A stretch of DNA of 64,000 nt from Luscinia megarhynchos (Eukaryota > Chordata > Aves > Passeriformes > Turdidae), in contig CM067566.1 of assembly GCA_034336665.1 (NCBI GenBank), positions 16,908,330-16,972,329 on the forward strand. The letters are read 5' to 3'. This document shows, piece by piece, positions 27,585 through 39,836 of this stretch. The notes under the pieces are model-generated. The model saw nothing but the letters and a program-made list of their open reading frames with translations. It made no database searches and was not told where the DNA came from. The position numbers were made by a program, and so were the translations under genes. Every line of letters starts with the position of its first letter. Positions within the stretch are counted from its first letter, which is position 1.

Positions 27585-28285
27585 GTAGACTTAAGACATC
27601 ACTTCTCTGCCTCCTTTGGACAGTAATTTCATTCCACATTTCTTCCACTCAAGGAAAATCTCTAGACATAAAATTATCAGGCTGGTTTGGGGAGCCATCC
27701 ATTCTCTCTCATTCAAATTATTCCACTTTTCATAGTATTAGATTGGGGCTGAGCATAAGAGAGATCAGAGTGGATGGAGGATTGGTCTCCAGTATAATGA
27801 TCTCTGGTATCTCATGTACAAAAAGAAAAACCTGCTGATGCTTTCTTTAGAAATACTGATTAAACACACCCTACATTTTTAGTATTTTATATATTTTGAT
27901 GTTTTAAATGCAAGATAAGAAGTTTGATGCAATCAATTCAATGTTCCCTATTTAATGTTGTTTCCCCTTTTTTCTCAGATAATAAGGTAAAAAAATTACC
28001 CTGATTTTATTTGTGTGCACTGTCATGTTATAAATCTACAACAAAAATAAGAATAAAATGGATGTAGCTCAACTCCACAACTTTTCCACATTTTAGTTAC
28101 TATTAGGCTGCAGTCTTTTGAAAGGTTTTGTTTTGCTCCAACACACCTATGAAACTCCTGTGCATTTTTTATACCTTACCAACGACCTCAGTTTTCACAC
28201 AATTTTTTAGTCTTACTGTGCACTTTTACATGAGGAAGAGCTGTGACTTTGGGATAAAATGAAAGACGAGCTACATGCATTTTTC

Positions 28286-28520
28286 TGTAATAAGACCATT
28301 ATGATGCCTGTCAGTGACTATGGAGAAACACCATTATGCATAGAGCATTAACACATTAAGGCATTAATGACTCCTTTGAAACTATTCCTATCTGACTTTT
28401 GATTCCTACTGAAGAAGCCCATCATGCATATTAACGAGATTACCCAAATCATTATATCTGCAGAGGTGTCATTACTCAGACTCTTGACTACATGAGTACA
28501 TCATTTTAAAAAGCCTCCCA
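28286..28520. promoter_or_regulatory. Possible conserved noncoding element (TAAT-rich)
   Basis: Dense homeodomain-like cores: CCATTATGATG, CCATTATGCAT, ATTAACACATTAAGG, the palindrome CATTAATG (28362-28369), ATGCATATTAACG and CAAATTATGAC near the right end. The sequence is complex and not repetitive, unlike its surroundings. This is a guess from composition; cross-species alignment is the real test. Confidence 0.25.
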
Positions 28521-30364
28521 AAGTAACAGTTCCATAGCAAATTATGACTCTTCTGGAATAAAAATGTAGCAATAGGCAAAACCTCAGTCTGCAAAGGCTC
28601 ACAGGACATATTAATGCTCAAAATCCCCTTAAAGCAAAATGAAAAGTAATGATACAGAGATTGAAGGGGTTGGGTCTTAATGTTACAGCTCTCATGGGTT
28701 GAACAAGTACAAAAGACAGGAGCTGTGATTGCCTGGGACTACTCCTGCCACATACCTGTTCTTCCCTATTCCACCTAATCTCAGCCACCCAACTGCCAAC
28801 GTGTCATACACACAGCTTTTGGAATTCTCCCCAGATGCAGGAAAAAGATGCCAGCTTTGCAGGAAGTGAGTGCCTCAAGGTCTGTCACCATGATAGGAGG
28901 GGAGCCAAAAATAAAGAGGAGAAAGCTTTGGGAGCTTCTTGGTGCCTCTGAATGCCATTCAGAAGTAGCACACACTTGGGAAAACAGCAAACTTTAAGAT
29001 GATTTGAGGAGGGGGGGAAAGGACAGTAGCTCAGTTGAGATGGGCTGTACCCTTACTCCAAGGCTTTTTGGATTGGATGCAGAAGTCAAGGCTACAGAAC
29101 TTTTTTATTAAAGTGTACAGGCAATACACTAATAGTAGGACACTTTCTGCATGTGCTAAGTCTCTAGTCAGTGGATATACTCTGTATGTAAGCAAGAGGT
29201 CTGAGTCTAAACCCCTCTTGAGTACACACTTGAGAAAATGGTAAAAAAAAATATGCAGATGGACATTTTTCCCACCTCATTTGCAAAGAATGGGTTTCTC
29301 CATTCTAGAAAAATAATGGCTGCTTAAGCAAACACACACCACCACCTAGCACCAGGCACTCACAGGAGAACAGGACACTAGGTTGGTATTTGGATGCCTC
29401 CATGGAAGCTGTTTGAATTGTGCTGTACCATAAAACAGCTCTATGCCTAACAACTCATTTTTGGTGTCTTAAATAGTACTAAAGTGAGGCTTTTTTCTGG
29501 AATGGGAGGAAAACAACAAAGGGTACCACTGAATATTGTCAGCAGCTGGAGCTTTGCAGTAGAGAATCAAGCAAAACCATAAAAACTCACAAAACAGAGT
29601 AGCAGTTTTCTGCCAAACCATCCCACAACCACTGAATAAATACAACTTAAAGCCAAGCAGCTGATGAGGCATATAATCTCTGTTCTTGAGGCTATTATTC
29701 AGAAATATCTGCTGCTGTGCATAGTCTAGTGTACAGGGAAAAAGCAGGCTTATTTGCTTAATAGCTGGTTACTCCAGCAAGGCAGTGGAAAATATCATGA
29801 AAATAATAGAACTCTATATAAAAACCTGTATGTGATTCTAAGCAGTTCTTCATGCTGCTGAATTTCAAGAGGCTAGCAATGAAAAGAACACCTGAAAGCT
29901 TAGGGGGAAAAAACCAAAAAAGCACAGGAAAAAAAGTAAGAATAAATTTCATATCAAATACCGAAGGCAACTTTACTGGAGAAAAAAAAAATCCAAATAA
30001 AAATAAGTGTGATTTGGGGCTCAAGGGGCTAGAAATCTCATGCAATCCATCATCACTTCTTAGAAGTTAGTATTAAAAGATATCTTTATAAATTAAGTCA
30101 TAATTATCTTAATAAGATTAATCTGTGCTCTGAATAAAGATTTTTATTTTCAACTTTTTTTTTTTTTTAAGTCTACTCATCTAGGCTGGAAGGTTAATAT
30201 AAAGTTATCATCATACATTGCCAGAACCTTATTTTCCTTATCAGAAAATGAAGAGTAGGCTTTTAATCAATGCAATTATTTAATACTTCTTCAGGCACAT
30301 AAACACAGCGTGCTTCTGCAGACCACCAAAGTTCATATTTAGCAGAGTTTTAGTTTAAATACAG

Positions 30365-30425
30365 TTATATATCCATGTATATATCTATGTATTATGTACC
30401 TATGTATATATCCATGTTATATTTC
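30365..30425. repeat. Imperfect TATATCCATG/TATATCTATG tandem
   Basis: About five degenerate copies of a unit of roughly 10-14 bases (TATATCCATG, TATATCTATG, TATGTACCTATG). A small AT-rich minisatellite. Confidence 0.75.
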
Positions 30426-31964
30426 TATCATATGCCCTGTAAAGGCACATGCTGTTAAGTCCCAAGTGTTCAAATGATCAGCTATGTACCCCAGCTCCAG
30501 ATGGAGTTTAATCAACAGAGCCTAAAAAGGGATGACTGTGTACATTCCTGGATCAGACCTTTTCCCAACAACAGCTGGTCCTCCAGAGAGAACTGTCACC
30601 CTGGCCCAAGACATCCCAACAATCTCTCCAGTGAAAGCAATGTCTAAAATGTAAGAAATCTCAACTTTCTTTTCAGGAAAAAAATGAAACCTAACAGATC
30701 TGTATTAAAATAATTAGCTCTTTAGGGAGCAAAGGAAATAGAACTCCAGAGTACCAAAAGCTTCAAAAGCACCAAGATAAGACTTGTTCATGGTCATCAA
30801 TTCAGAACTTTTAGGCCTTGGTAGAATACCACTTGCTTTCATTATCCTGAAGGATTCTGAAAAGGCTTCTTCCTCACTCTTATTGTTTAACCTCTTCAGG
30901 GGATATTCTACCCTTCTACCAGTCACACAAGGATCACACTTCAAACCCTGACAGCCTCAGAAAACCTTGTACCAAGCTGAAAATAAATGGAGAAGGGGAA
31001 TCGGTAATAACTTAAAATAAAATTGCAGGAATGATGTGCTCATTGATCATGGTGTCAAGATGCCAAGAATTTTTCAATATTAAGGCATTGTCTGGACAAA
31101 AATAAGACCACATTTGGGCTCAACAGATAACATAAGGACACAAAGCATCTCAATACCAGCAAATCCTGTTCTTCCAATAAGATTGAAGATCTTGCTTGCT
31201 ATAAAAAGCTACTTAAAAGTAAGCAATCAAAAGGTTTAAATTGCTTTGCATTCACAATTTCAATTCAATTTAAAAATCAAATGCATCTCTCTTTAGGAAA
31301 AAAAAAAATCAACAGACTGTGTTTTCCTCTCCATCATAACAGCTCAGAAGCAACAGGAATTAAAAGAATTGGAGTGAACATGGTGCTTTCTAGGCAAAGG
31401 TTAGATTTACTGGAGGATTTCTGCAGCTTGGATCTCACCTATCACACTTCGGGCAGACAGACTACACAGACAACATTTGTTTTGAAACCAACAGGATCAA
31501 AAAATGAGAGCAGTACACCAGACAATTATCCTTACAGACACATTTTCACTTAAGACATCAGATGGCATTAAAGCAACTTCAGTAGGAGAGTTTGCTAAGA
31601 GGTGCCACCTAAAGGGCTTTCTTTTATTGTATGCTGACTTAAATTTGTGCTCTGTTTCCAGAACAAAGAACATTTATTTACTCGATCATTTGTTTTGAGA
31701 AACTATGTTTCTGTTAGCAAAGCCATTAATTAATAAAATACTTCTGAGAATTAGAAGTTCAGTTATGGCACGCTGTTTTAGTCATTAACTCTTATCCCTG
31801 AACCTACAGTCTTTCACTGAATACTTGCAGTCTAATAGAAATAGCCCTCTCCCTCTTAGGATCCATAACATTCAGGAGCAAAACCTCCCTGACTTTTCCC
31901 TGTTTGATTGCTCATAAGTGGGTTCCAAATTTGACAAAGAAATTTGGGTTCTGCCATTGCAATT

Positions 31965-32012
31965 TATAATTAGTATTAGTAATTATTAGTATTATTAGTA
32001 TTAATAATCATC
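31965..32012. repeat. (ATTAGT)n-like simple repeat
   Basis: Repeated TTAGTA/TTATTAGTA units ending in AATAATCATCAT. Simple sequence. Confidence 0.8.
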
Positions 32013-32433
32013 ATATGTGGCCTGTTTACATTCTTACAGCTTGCTATTTGTAAAGGACAAATTAATTCATTTAAGTGTGATGGAGAGAAGCTCTTCTACA
32101 CAGATCCTTCTATAATTTACTCACGTGCCTTTCACTATCACCAGTGCCATCAGGCAGACTGAACACAGGAGATATCAATAAATCTGCCCCACCTGGTTCT
32201 GTTGGAAGTCACTGAGGCAGATTTAAAAGGGTACAACAGGGCCTTGAGAGGCATCACAGAGCAGGAGAAAGAGCTCAGGAGATTATACAATTGTGGCAAA
32301 CATGGTAAGACACTGCTGATAGTTATATTTCTACTATTTTGGTTGAAGAAACACAGAAAAATAGAGAAAGGCTCCATTTAGGTTGATCAAAGGAGAACAA
32401 AGGAATTCAAATGTGTAATCAGTGTGTGATGTT

Positions 32434-32745
32434 CACAGAATCACAGAATGGTTTGGGCTAGAATGGACATTAAAAAATCATCTAGTTCCAGCTCCTGTGC
32501 CATGGGTAGGAACACCTTCCACTAGACCAGGTTAGCTAGGGCCCCATCCAGCCTGGCCTTGAACACTTCCAGGGATGGGGCATCCACAGCTTTTCTGGGC
32601 AACCTGCTCCAGTGCCTCACCACTGTCACAGTAAAGAATTTACTCGGCATATTAAAACTAGAGTTCCACACTTTCAGCTTGCATCCATTACTTCTTGTCC
32701 TATCAGTGCAGTTCCTGATGAAAGTTCCTGATGCTGAGTGAAGAA
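32434..32745 (-). mobile_element. CR1 retrotransposon, 5'-truncated (copy 3)
   Basis: Reverse-complement copy. The plus strand opens with the complement of the CR1 3' end (AATCACAGAATGGTTTGGG), then TCCAGCCTGGCCTTGAACAC and GGGCAACCTGCTCCAGTGCC. The minus strand reads the conserved ORF2 C-terminus with few errors: FFTVTVVRHWSRLPRKAVD and APSLEVFKARLDGALANLV, then a stop at 32522. Similarity fades beyond about 32745, where the element is 5'-truncated. Confidence 0.93.
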
Positions 32746-32827
32746 AACCAGGACTAAGGCTACTCTGTAATATCAAGAGGTCCAAACTGTAATGCAACGT
32801 TATTTATACCTGGATCCAAATGATAAT

Positions 32828-32881
32828 CAAAATTAAAAAAAAAAATTGAAATTAAAAAAAAAAAAAAATTAAAAATTAAAA
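32828..32881. repeat. A-rich low-complexity tract
   Basis: Runs of A separated by TT or TTG. Simple sequence. Confidence 0.9.
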
Positions 32882-34891
32882 TGCTTCTTCCTGCCGTTAG
32901 TATGATGCCAAGCCACCACCACTGGTGTGTCCAGCAGGCACAAACTTGTCTTGTCTTCCTCTGCTCCCTGCTGACTGTGTGCATCAGCACACCAGCCTAG
33001 TTCCCTCCAGAGGAAATGCACTGGGTTGTAACTGGTACCATGAGAAGCACCTCCCATGGTGAGACACAAACCCCTGTGCACAGTAAAGTGCCAAAACACT
33101 TTTTGCTATGTCTTCAAATTCCTACTTTGCAGCATGACAGCAGATAAAACTCTCAAAAGATGGAGGGTATCCTAATTCATTCAATATACCAAGACATTAA
33201 AGAAAAATGTATCATTTAAAACACAGTACAATCCCTTCATATTTGTAACCAGTACCAGAAAAAGAAAGTGAGGAGGGCAGAGATAAAGACCAAATTATAG
33301 CATTTTTTCTAAACTAGCAACATACAACTGGATTTTAATTGAAAAATTTCATTAGATATTCAGAAGAAATAATTTCAGACATAGTACACAGATTCTATCT
33401 TATCCTCTTTTTCTAGTTTTCCAAAACACTACTGGATTTGATAAAATCATCACCAGAGAATACTGGCAATTTTAAAGTAAAAAAAAAAATCATATTGGTC
33501 TTCCTCCTCAATGTTTAGAAAAGGAATCTCAGGTGGATTACATTGCAAGCCTTAAGAGGTATCCAACTAAGCAGCCCCAGGTTTATTCACACAGCTGATA
33601 AGTCTAAAATTCAGAGCAAAGGGTCAGAAGAGGAATGTTACCAGAGGAAACGACTTCTGAAAATGCAGTCAAAAAGTACTCAGTCTAATAACACAGCAAA
33701 CCACCTTCCTGACACACAGAACAATTTCTAGTCCGAAAAACCAACTTCTGAGTGGAATATGATTTTTTGTTCACATTTATCAAAAAACAATGATAACTTC
33801 CACTTCAAGAAACGAAGTTGCCATTTAATCTGAGGTACAGCACATAACTTCTGTGGGCTCAGTCAGTGCACTTGGACCATAATCTGTTCTTTCTCACTTT
33901 TTTATTGAGTGTTTAATATCTGTGTAACATACCTGAGTATTTCCCACAACAATATATGGATTTACATTACAAATCTAGAAATAAAATTGAAAGAAAAACA
34001 ACAGATATGAATTTTTGTAAATCAGTTATGTTCTAAAAATTTAAGTAAGTTTAAAGGGACTAATGACTTTCACCAGTATTTCTATTTCTCTCAAAGAACT
34101 TATAAAAAGAGATCAGAGATCACATTTCTTTCTGATTCACAGCAGCCATCCCAGTATTAAGATGCTAAAGGAAATAATACCTCATTTTCAGAAATGTACC
34201 AAAAGGGAAAGAAAAGTGTTCAAGTTTTGACAGGCACTATAAAGAAGCAGAAGCCCTTCCAAAAAGACACTATGCACACCAGGGAACAGTGAACACAATC
34301 AGGGTGGACACACACATGGAAGAGCTGTCAATCAGTGCTACACTTCTAGTTTGACCAGTTCCCTAAGACAGTGCTCAAGGACACTTCTGGTCTGTGATAA
34401 GTTACTACTGAAAGTGGTTTTTACTAAAAAGTGAAAGTGTTTTTAAGCAATGTATCAAATGCATATATATCAAACAAAATATATATAACAATTCAGCACA
34501 GAGTAGATATAAAATGTAGTTAGCTGCATTTAAAAAAAAAGCCAACCTTTTTTCATCCCACATAAAATAAACCTCATCTTCCTTTAAACATCAACAATCA
34601 ATTGAAAAGCAGGCAAGAATAATAAAGTGGTGCACTAGCTAATTACACCTACAAGCAATACTTTTAAGAGAGAAATTGTTAACTAGTTATTCCTTAACAA
34701 GCTATCATACAATACAGAAGGAGGAGCCATAAGAAATTAGGCTGGTACGGGACTACTGCCCCGTTTATTAATTTGTTTTCTATCAAAGTTCATCAGTCTT
34801 GCTTCTGCATATTCCACAACAGTAACGAAAACACAACAGTTAATAAAAATACTTGAAAGAATTACCACGGGTTGCTGTCACCATTTCCCTA

Positions 34892-34907
34892 CTGCCACTA
34901 GGTGGTG
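34892..34907. promoter_or_regulatory. CTCF-like binding motif
   Basis: CTGCCACTAGGTGGTG contains CCACTAGGTGG, which fits the CTCF core CCACYAGRKGG; the next base is T instead of the usual C. CTCF is a zinc-finger protein that sets chromatin loop boundaries. It lies about 160 bases from a strong minus-strand donor. Motif match only; occupancy unknown. Confidence 0.4.
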
Positions 34908-35062
34908 ATAGCTTGACACAGATCAGCTTCCACTCTGTTAAAATCAGTGTAAATGCAGCCGGACAGCATCATTTCCTATAAAATTTAAAGGTCCTCTCTG
35001 TGTACTAAAAAATTGAACACTTAATCCTTTTAACTTCGTAAATTGCTGTAGCAAAGACTTAC

Positions 35063-35109
35063 CTGCTTCAGTCCTTTCACTCTGTTCTTATCCATTAAAA
35101 CACAGATGC
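35063..35109 (-). CDS. Possible small exon ending in a perfect splice donor
   Basis: On the minus strand, CAG|GTAAGTC at 35063/35062 is a perfect 5' splice site. Upstream, GAGTTTTCTTCAAG is a fair acceptor ending at 35110. The 47-nt block between them is open: two bases, then ICVLMDKNRVKGLKQ ending exactly at a codon boundary. Alternatively the ATG at 35095-35093 (G at +4, poor -3 context) could be a start, making this the first coding exon with MDKNRVKGLKQ. I do not recognise the protein. GC and a few CpGs rise at 35400-35620, upstream on this strand, which would suit a promoter. Confidence 0.25.
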
Positions 35110-36941
35110 CTTGAAGAAAACTCAGATCATTCACTCAAAACAGCCTTTCACCTTTTTCTGGCTGAGTCACACAGCTCTTGTATGCTCTACAGTCTTTTTG
35201 TAGCAGACACTTCTAAAAAAATTGTGGCAGTTCTATCTTTAAATCCTTTTTCCTCAGCACTACTTGTAAAGCTGCTTCCCCAAGTCTATTAAGGCCCTCA
35301 AAGGTGAGGCTGCCGCTTTTTATTTGCCTCAAACTCTCATCTGGATTCCTAGGGCAGCTGAAATAGATTGCTTTTAGATAATACCCATGCCACTCCATTT
35401 TTCTCAGAATGTTCGAGTCATAACTTTCCCCCAAGTTCACTCAGCCACAAAACCTCATCACAAGTCCCCCCTATCCACAAGCAGAAAAGCAAAGTTCAAG
35501 ATGAAATCACTTCTTTGGAAAGGCTTGTCCACCAGGCACAGCCGAGCCCTGCTGCCTCGGCTGCAGCTGGAAAACACTGCTTGCTGGTTTTTGGATGGGG
35601 ATGGCATGCCTGTGTCTAAGTTATTTGTTCACATACTGTGTTTACTAGTAAAGCTATTTCTCTTTAACTCACATCCAGTTGCTGCCCTGTAGTTTATAGC
35701 TCAGTGCAAATGAACAGTTTGGAATGAACTAAGTATAATTTATGTCAAGGAAATGGGGATGAAGGATATAACAAGTACATTAGTTAACAGCATGGCTTAA
35801 ATAGGTTTCAAACTAAGGCTGAGAAACTTCTACTTAAACCACAAGCAATCCAACACAAAAAATCAATAGGAAATCAGAGTTACAAAGCAGTAAATTACAT
35901 GGATCATTTCCCAAAAGAGATAAGCTTTCTCACTGGACTGAGAGATCCCATGCTGTTCCCAAATCTGCATCAGACTGTCATTAAAGAGCACATCAGAGAA
36001 TGATAAACTCATGAAAAACAAAGAAAGCAAACCCAAATCCTTAATTAAATAACTTTATCTCCTAAAAAGCTGCTCTTCCTCAAGTAACCTATAAAATAAT
36101 CTGCCAGTTCTTCACAGTCTCCTGATGTTCCTCCTGGCCCCATGGTTCAAGCTGATGCCTCTTCCATGATGCAGGGCATGAATTGTACAGTACTGATGTG
36201 CCACAACATGTAAGGCCTCTCAGATTTTCACCTGGACTCAAAAATGGTTTAAGCTAGCAGAAGTCTGAGACCAGGGCCCCAGTTCTCTCCTGCAACAAAG
36301 AATTCCACAGATCAGTTATGGCTTATATTAAAAAAAACCAAAAATACTATGACAAAATTCAACCTACAATTCAGTTTTGTATTATTTAAAAAAGAATGCA
36401 CAAAGTAAAATCTGTTTATTTTTTATTCTGGTTTTGTGCTTGATCTATTTCCTTCCTATCCACAGATTTTCTTCTTGGCCTTGTGCTGATCTAAAAATCA
36501 CTGCAGTTAATAATAGTAGCAAAGCTAAACTCTGTAAAGAAACGAGAAGTCAAGTTTCTAGTGTCTTGTAGTAATCCTTAGTTTTAGAAGCACTGCTCAG
36601 ATTCCATGGGAAGCTTTCCTCATAGCTAACCATTTTCACTAGACATGTTTCTGCTGCATTTCTATAGGATCTTGTTTCAGGGATGAAGTTTATGCTGGTA
36701 TCACCTTTGCTGCCACCCACCATGCCTCTTACTTCATTTAGAAAAAAGAAATGGGGGCCAAATCTCATGCCTTCAGGCTGCAAAAAATATCACCTCCTTT
36801 TCTGGGTTTGCATGATACAGATTTTCTTCCACTGAATTAAACTCACAGTACTGTCATTTAGTGTAAATGAGAAAGTGAAAAGGGCATTTAAAGCATCCCA
36901 ACCACAAAATAAATGCTTGAATAATATTCTCAAATGTAATT

Positions 36942-36995
36942 TAAAAAAAAAACCCACCCAAAAAAAACAACAACCCACCAGCAAACAAACAAACC
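36942..36995. repeat. A/C-rich low-complexity tract
   Basis: A10 then CCCACCC, A8, CAACAACCC and (CAAA)n. Simple sequence. Confidence 0.85.
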
Positions 36996-38912
36996 CATGA
37001 GGGAAAATAATAACAACCTCAGGCAATGTCCACAGTGAATTCCAAAGTATAAATAGCTCAGTTGAAAGCAGAACAAAAGTTGGGTTGTGTTATCATGCAG
37101 CTGAGCCAAAAATAAAGCTTCTTTGAAAATGCTTTAGAGAATCTCATAATTCTTACAAATCTTAATGCCTTAATCTTTCCCTTTAACCTTTCTCCAGCTA
37201 GATAAAAGGAATTAAAATAAAGCTTTTGATTCTGAGGAACAGAATGTTTGGTATCTATTGTTGATAAAAAAAAGAATAATAAGCCTTTGAACATTGCTTG
37301 ACCTCTCCCTTTGTATAAACCTAAAGATAGCATTATCATAGATATTACATAATTTCAGTTCTAAAGTAGAAAAATTCTCCAGTACACATTTTTCTTTGGT
37401 CATTTTTCTACAGTAATTGATGCAAAAAAGCCAAAGGTATGAAGTAAAGTATATATTTGCTTATTTTAACATTAACCTTGAATTTCAGGTGCTAAATAAG
37501 TCAAATTAAAACTACTGAAGTCTTAAGGAAGCCTCAAATAAAAAGACAATACAGCGGGCGTTTTCATTCATTAACCAGGCCTGCTTTGTCTTTGTCCTTT
37601 CCAGAAACAGATAACAGAAGATTCTTAATAATATGATGCCAATATATACAGGATATAAATTATAAAGAACCTAATAACTCCATCTAAGTTTATATTAGTC
37701 CATGAAGTGCTCTGAAAAACACAACCTGATAGAATGCCTGATTGATTCTTAAATTAGTCACTTCATGAACAAGGCAAGGTGGAACTTATTATCAAAATGA
37801 AAGAATGCTTAAACAAGAGCATCTCCTGAACATCTGTCTACTCATTCTTCATCCAGGAAATGCAAAATGACTCAGCTTCAAAAAGCTGATATTTCTGAAG
37901 GGGAATATTTTGAAAGGGACAATTCTTACTGCATTTTCAGAGTTGAAGACTCTCCTTTTCCAAACAAGAAACCAGTCTTTCCTTGTTCAGATCTATCATG
38001 TGCAAGATTTCTATAAAAACCGAATTTATAATCTTAGAGCCGTTGGTAAGAGATAAGCAGATTGTTTTCTGTGGGAGATGGTGACACTGGAGACACAGAG
38101 GACATCACTTACTGATATCACTAAAGGCACAGAGCTTCAATCAAGTGACATAGAGAGCCTTTGAGATGTGAGACCTTCTGCCAAAACATGAGAGATGTTT
38201 TAGGCCAAAAGGCCCTATCTGAGTATTTCTCATTGCATTTTTAGTTTGCAGAGTATGTTTTTCCCAAGGGAATTATATTCTGCATATATTGTGTTATCCT
38301 ATTACTTGTTGATTTCATGGCATTTTGAATGTGTGCTCTGTGGGGTGCTGCTTTAAAAAGAAAAGCAGGGTAAATAAGTTATTAATCATAATTTGCATCC
38401 ATTAATTCATTTCCAAATTCACTGACCAGATGAAAAATGTGCCAGAGCATTTCTGAAGATGATAAATTAACTACAGCTCAGTAAAAAAAGGTATGGCAAA
38501 AACAGTGTGTATCTAATTCATTAAGAGAGGCATTAACATCATGATGGACCTTAGTATGAAGGAGAATAATTTTTAATTATCTCTTCTGAGTATGGTCTAT
38601 CCTGAATAGCTGTAGTTTTGTTACTCCTACCACCTACTCATTACAACTGCTCCAAAATAGCTTCCAATAATATTTTCCTTTCTTAGAGAGACTCCCACAG
38701 CTGGGGAAAAAGGAATGTATCCAGAATATTTTTCACCTTAAAATTATTATTTAGTTCAATAAAAAGATTTTGTGGCTCTATATCAACATGAGATAATTTT
38801 TCTTACTATACAGAAACAAACCCCAGTTATTTTGTTTGAAGCTCTTGTCTTTTTAATTTGTATTTTGTAGCAAATATCAATTTTCCTAGCTGTTCAAAAT
38901 GTAAAAAAAAAA

Positions 38913-39836
38913 AATCATAGAATGTTTTAGGTTGGAAGGGACCTTAAAAAGTCTCTAGTTCCAACCCTTCTACCATCCACTAGGCCAGGGTGCTCAGAGC
39001 CCATCCAACCTGGCCTAGAACACTTCCAGGGATGGGCCCTCCACAACTTCTCTGGGCAACCTGACCCAGTGCTTCAGAACAAAAAACAAAATTCCTTTTT
39101 TCTCATTTAAACCTAGTGTGCTTAAAGCTATTTTCCCTTGTCCTATCAATACACACCCTTGTAAAAAGTCCTCCTCCAGCTTTCTTGTAGGCCCCAGCTC
39201 TCACTGCCTGTCTTCATAGCAGGGCCGCTATGGCCCTGTGATCACCTCTGTGGCTCTGCTCTGGACTCCTTCCAACAGGTTCATGTCTTTTTTGTGTTGG
39301 GGTCTCGCAGGGCTGGATGCAGCACTCCAGGAGAGGGCTCATCAGAGGGAAGCAGAGCAGCAGAATCACCTCCCTTGACCTTCTGGCCACACAGCCAGGA
39401 TGTGGTTGGGCTGTGAGCACCATTACTGGGTCACGTTGAGTTTCTTGTCAGCCAATGCTCCCAAGTGCTCTCCTCAAGGCTGCTCTCCATCCATTCTTCT
39501 TGCAGCCTGATCTTCTGCTTCAGATTGCCCTGAATCACAGAACAGGTCAGTCTGGAATGGTAGAAGGGACCACAGGGGGTGATGTGACCCAAGCTCTCTG
39601 CTCAAGCAGGGCCATCCCAGAGCACACGGCCCAGGATTGCATCCAGACACTTCTTGAACATCTCCAGTGAAGGAGATTCCACAACCTCTCTGGGCAGCCT
39701 TGCATTTGGCCTTGTTGAACTTCAGGACATTTACATGGGCCCATCTCTCCAGCCTGTCCTGGTCCCTCAGGATGGCACCCCCTCCGTCCAGTAGGGTGTT
39801 TGGTGTCATTGGCAACATCTTTGGAATGCATTAAGC
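38913..39836 (-). mobile_element. CR1 retrotransposon (copy 4), split by an inner CR1
   Basis: Reverse orientation. The 3' end lies at 38913 (AATCATAGAATGTTTTAGG), followed by CCATCCAACCTGGCCTAG, CTCTGGGCAACCTGACCC, CTCTGCTCTGGACTCC and GCTGGATGCAGCACTCC in the usual order. At about 39533 the order is broken by another CR1 3' end. From 39701 the outer copy resumes (CATTTGGCCTTGTTGAACTT, CCCATCTCTCCAGCCTGTCC, TGGTGTCATTGGCAACATC), ending near 39836 by 5' truncation. Stops and frameshifts throughout the frame. Confidence 0.9.
39533..39700 (-). mobile_element. CR1 fragment nested inside copy 4
   Basis: Begins with a second CR1 3' end (AATCACAGAACAGGTCAG), then CTCTGCTCAAGCAGGGCC, ATCCCAGAGCACACGGCC, CATCCAGACACTTCTTGAAC and ACAACCTCTCTGGGCAGCC, and stops abruptly where the outer copy resumes. 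It belongs to a different CR1 subfamily from the host copy (the CTCAAGCAGGG-type 3' region). It is the younger of the two insertions because it interrupts the other. Confidence 0.85.

Larger units (their letters stand above)
22651..32433. other. Spacer, no gene confirmed
   Basis: AT-rich DNA with an A-run simple repeat (26631-26657), a TATATCCATG-type tandem (30365-30425) and an ATTAGT-type tandem (31965-32012). TAAT-core-rich stretches that look like conserved noncoding elements lie at about 24330-24430 and 28286-28520. An 86-nt exon-like block is at 27499-27584. The minus-strand frame 30714-30944 contains KRLNNKSEEEAFSESFRIMK, which looks protein-like, but it has no recognised family and no clear splice sites. 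Confidence 0.5.
32746..38912. other. Spacer with a possible regulatory/exon area near 35 kb
   Basis: An A-rich run (32828-32881) is followed by a less AT-rich stretch of unknown origin (about 32885-33100). The next 1.8 kb is plain. At 34.9-35.6 kb a CTCF-like site, a strong minus-strand donor and a small GC rise occur together (listed separately). A (CAAA)n-type tract lies at 36942-36995. Minus-strand frames at 35213-35440 and 36550-36783 are open but unrecognised. From 37 to 38.9 kb I see nothing beyond AT-rich spacer. Confidence 0.5.

Noticed and set aside
39474..39831. 114-codon and 94-codon minus-strand frames
   Set aside because: They cross the junctions between the nested and outer CR1, so they cannot be one functional protein.
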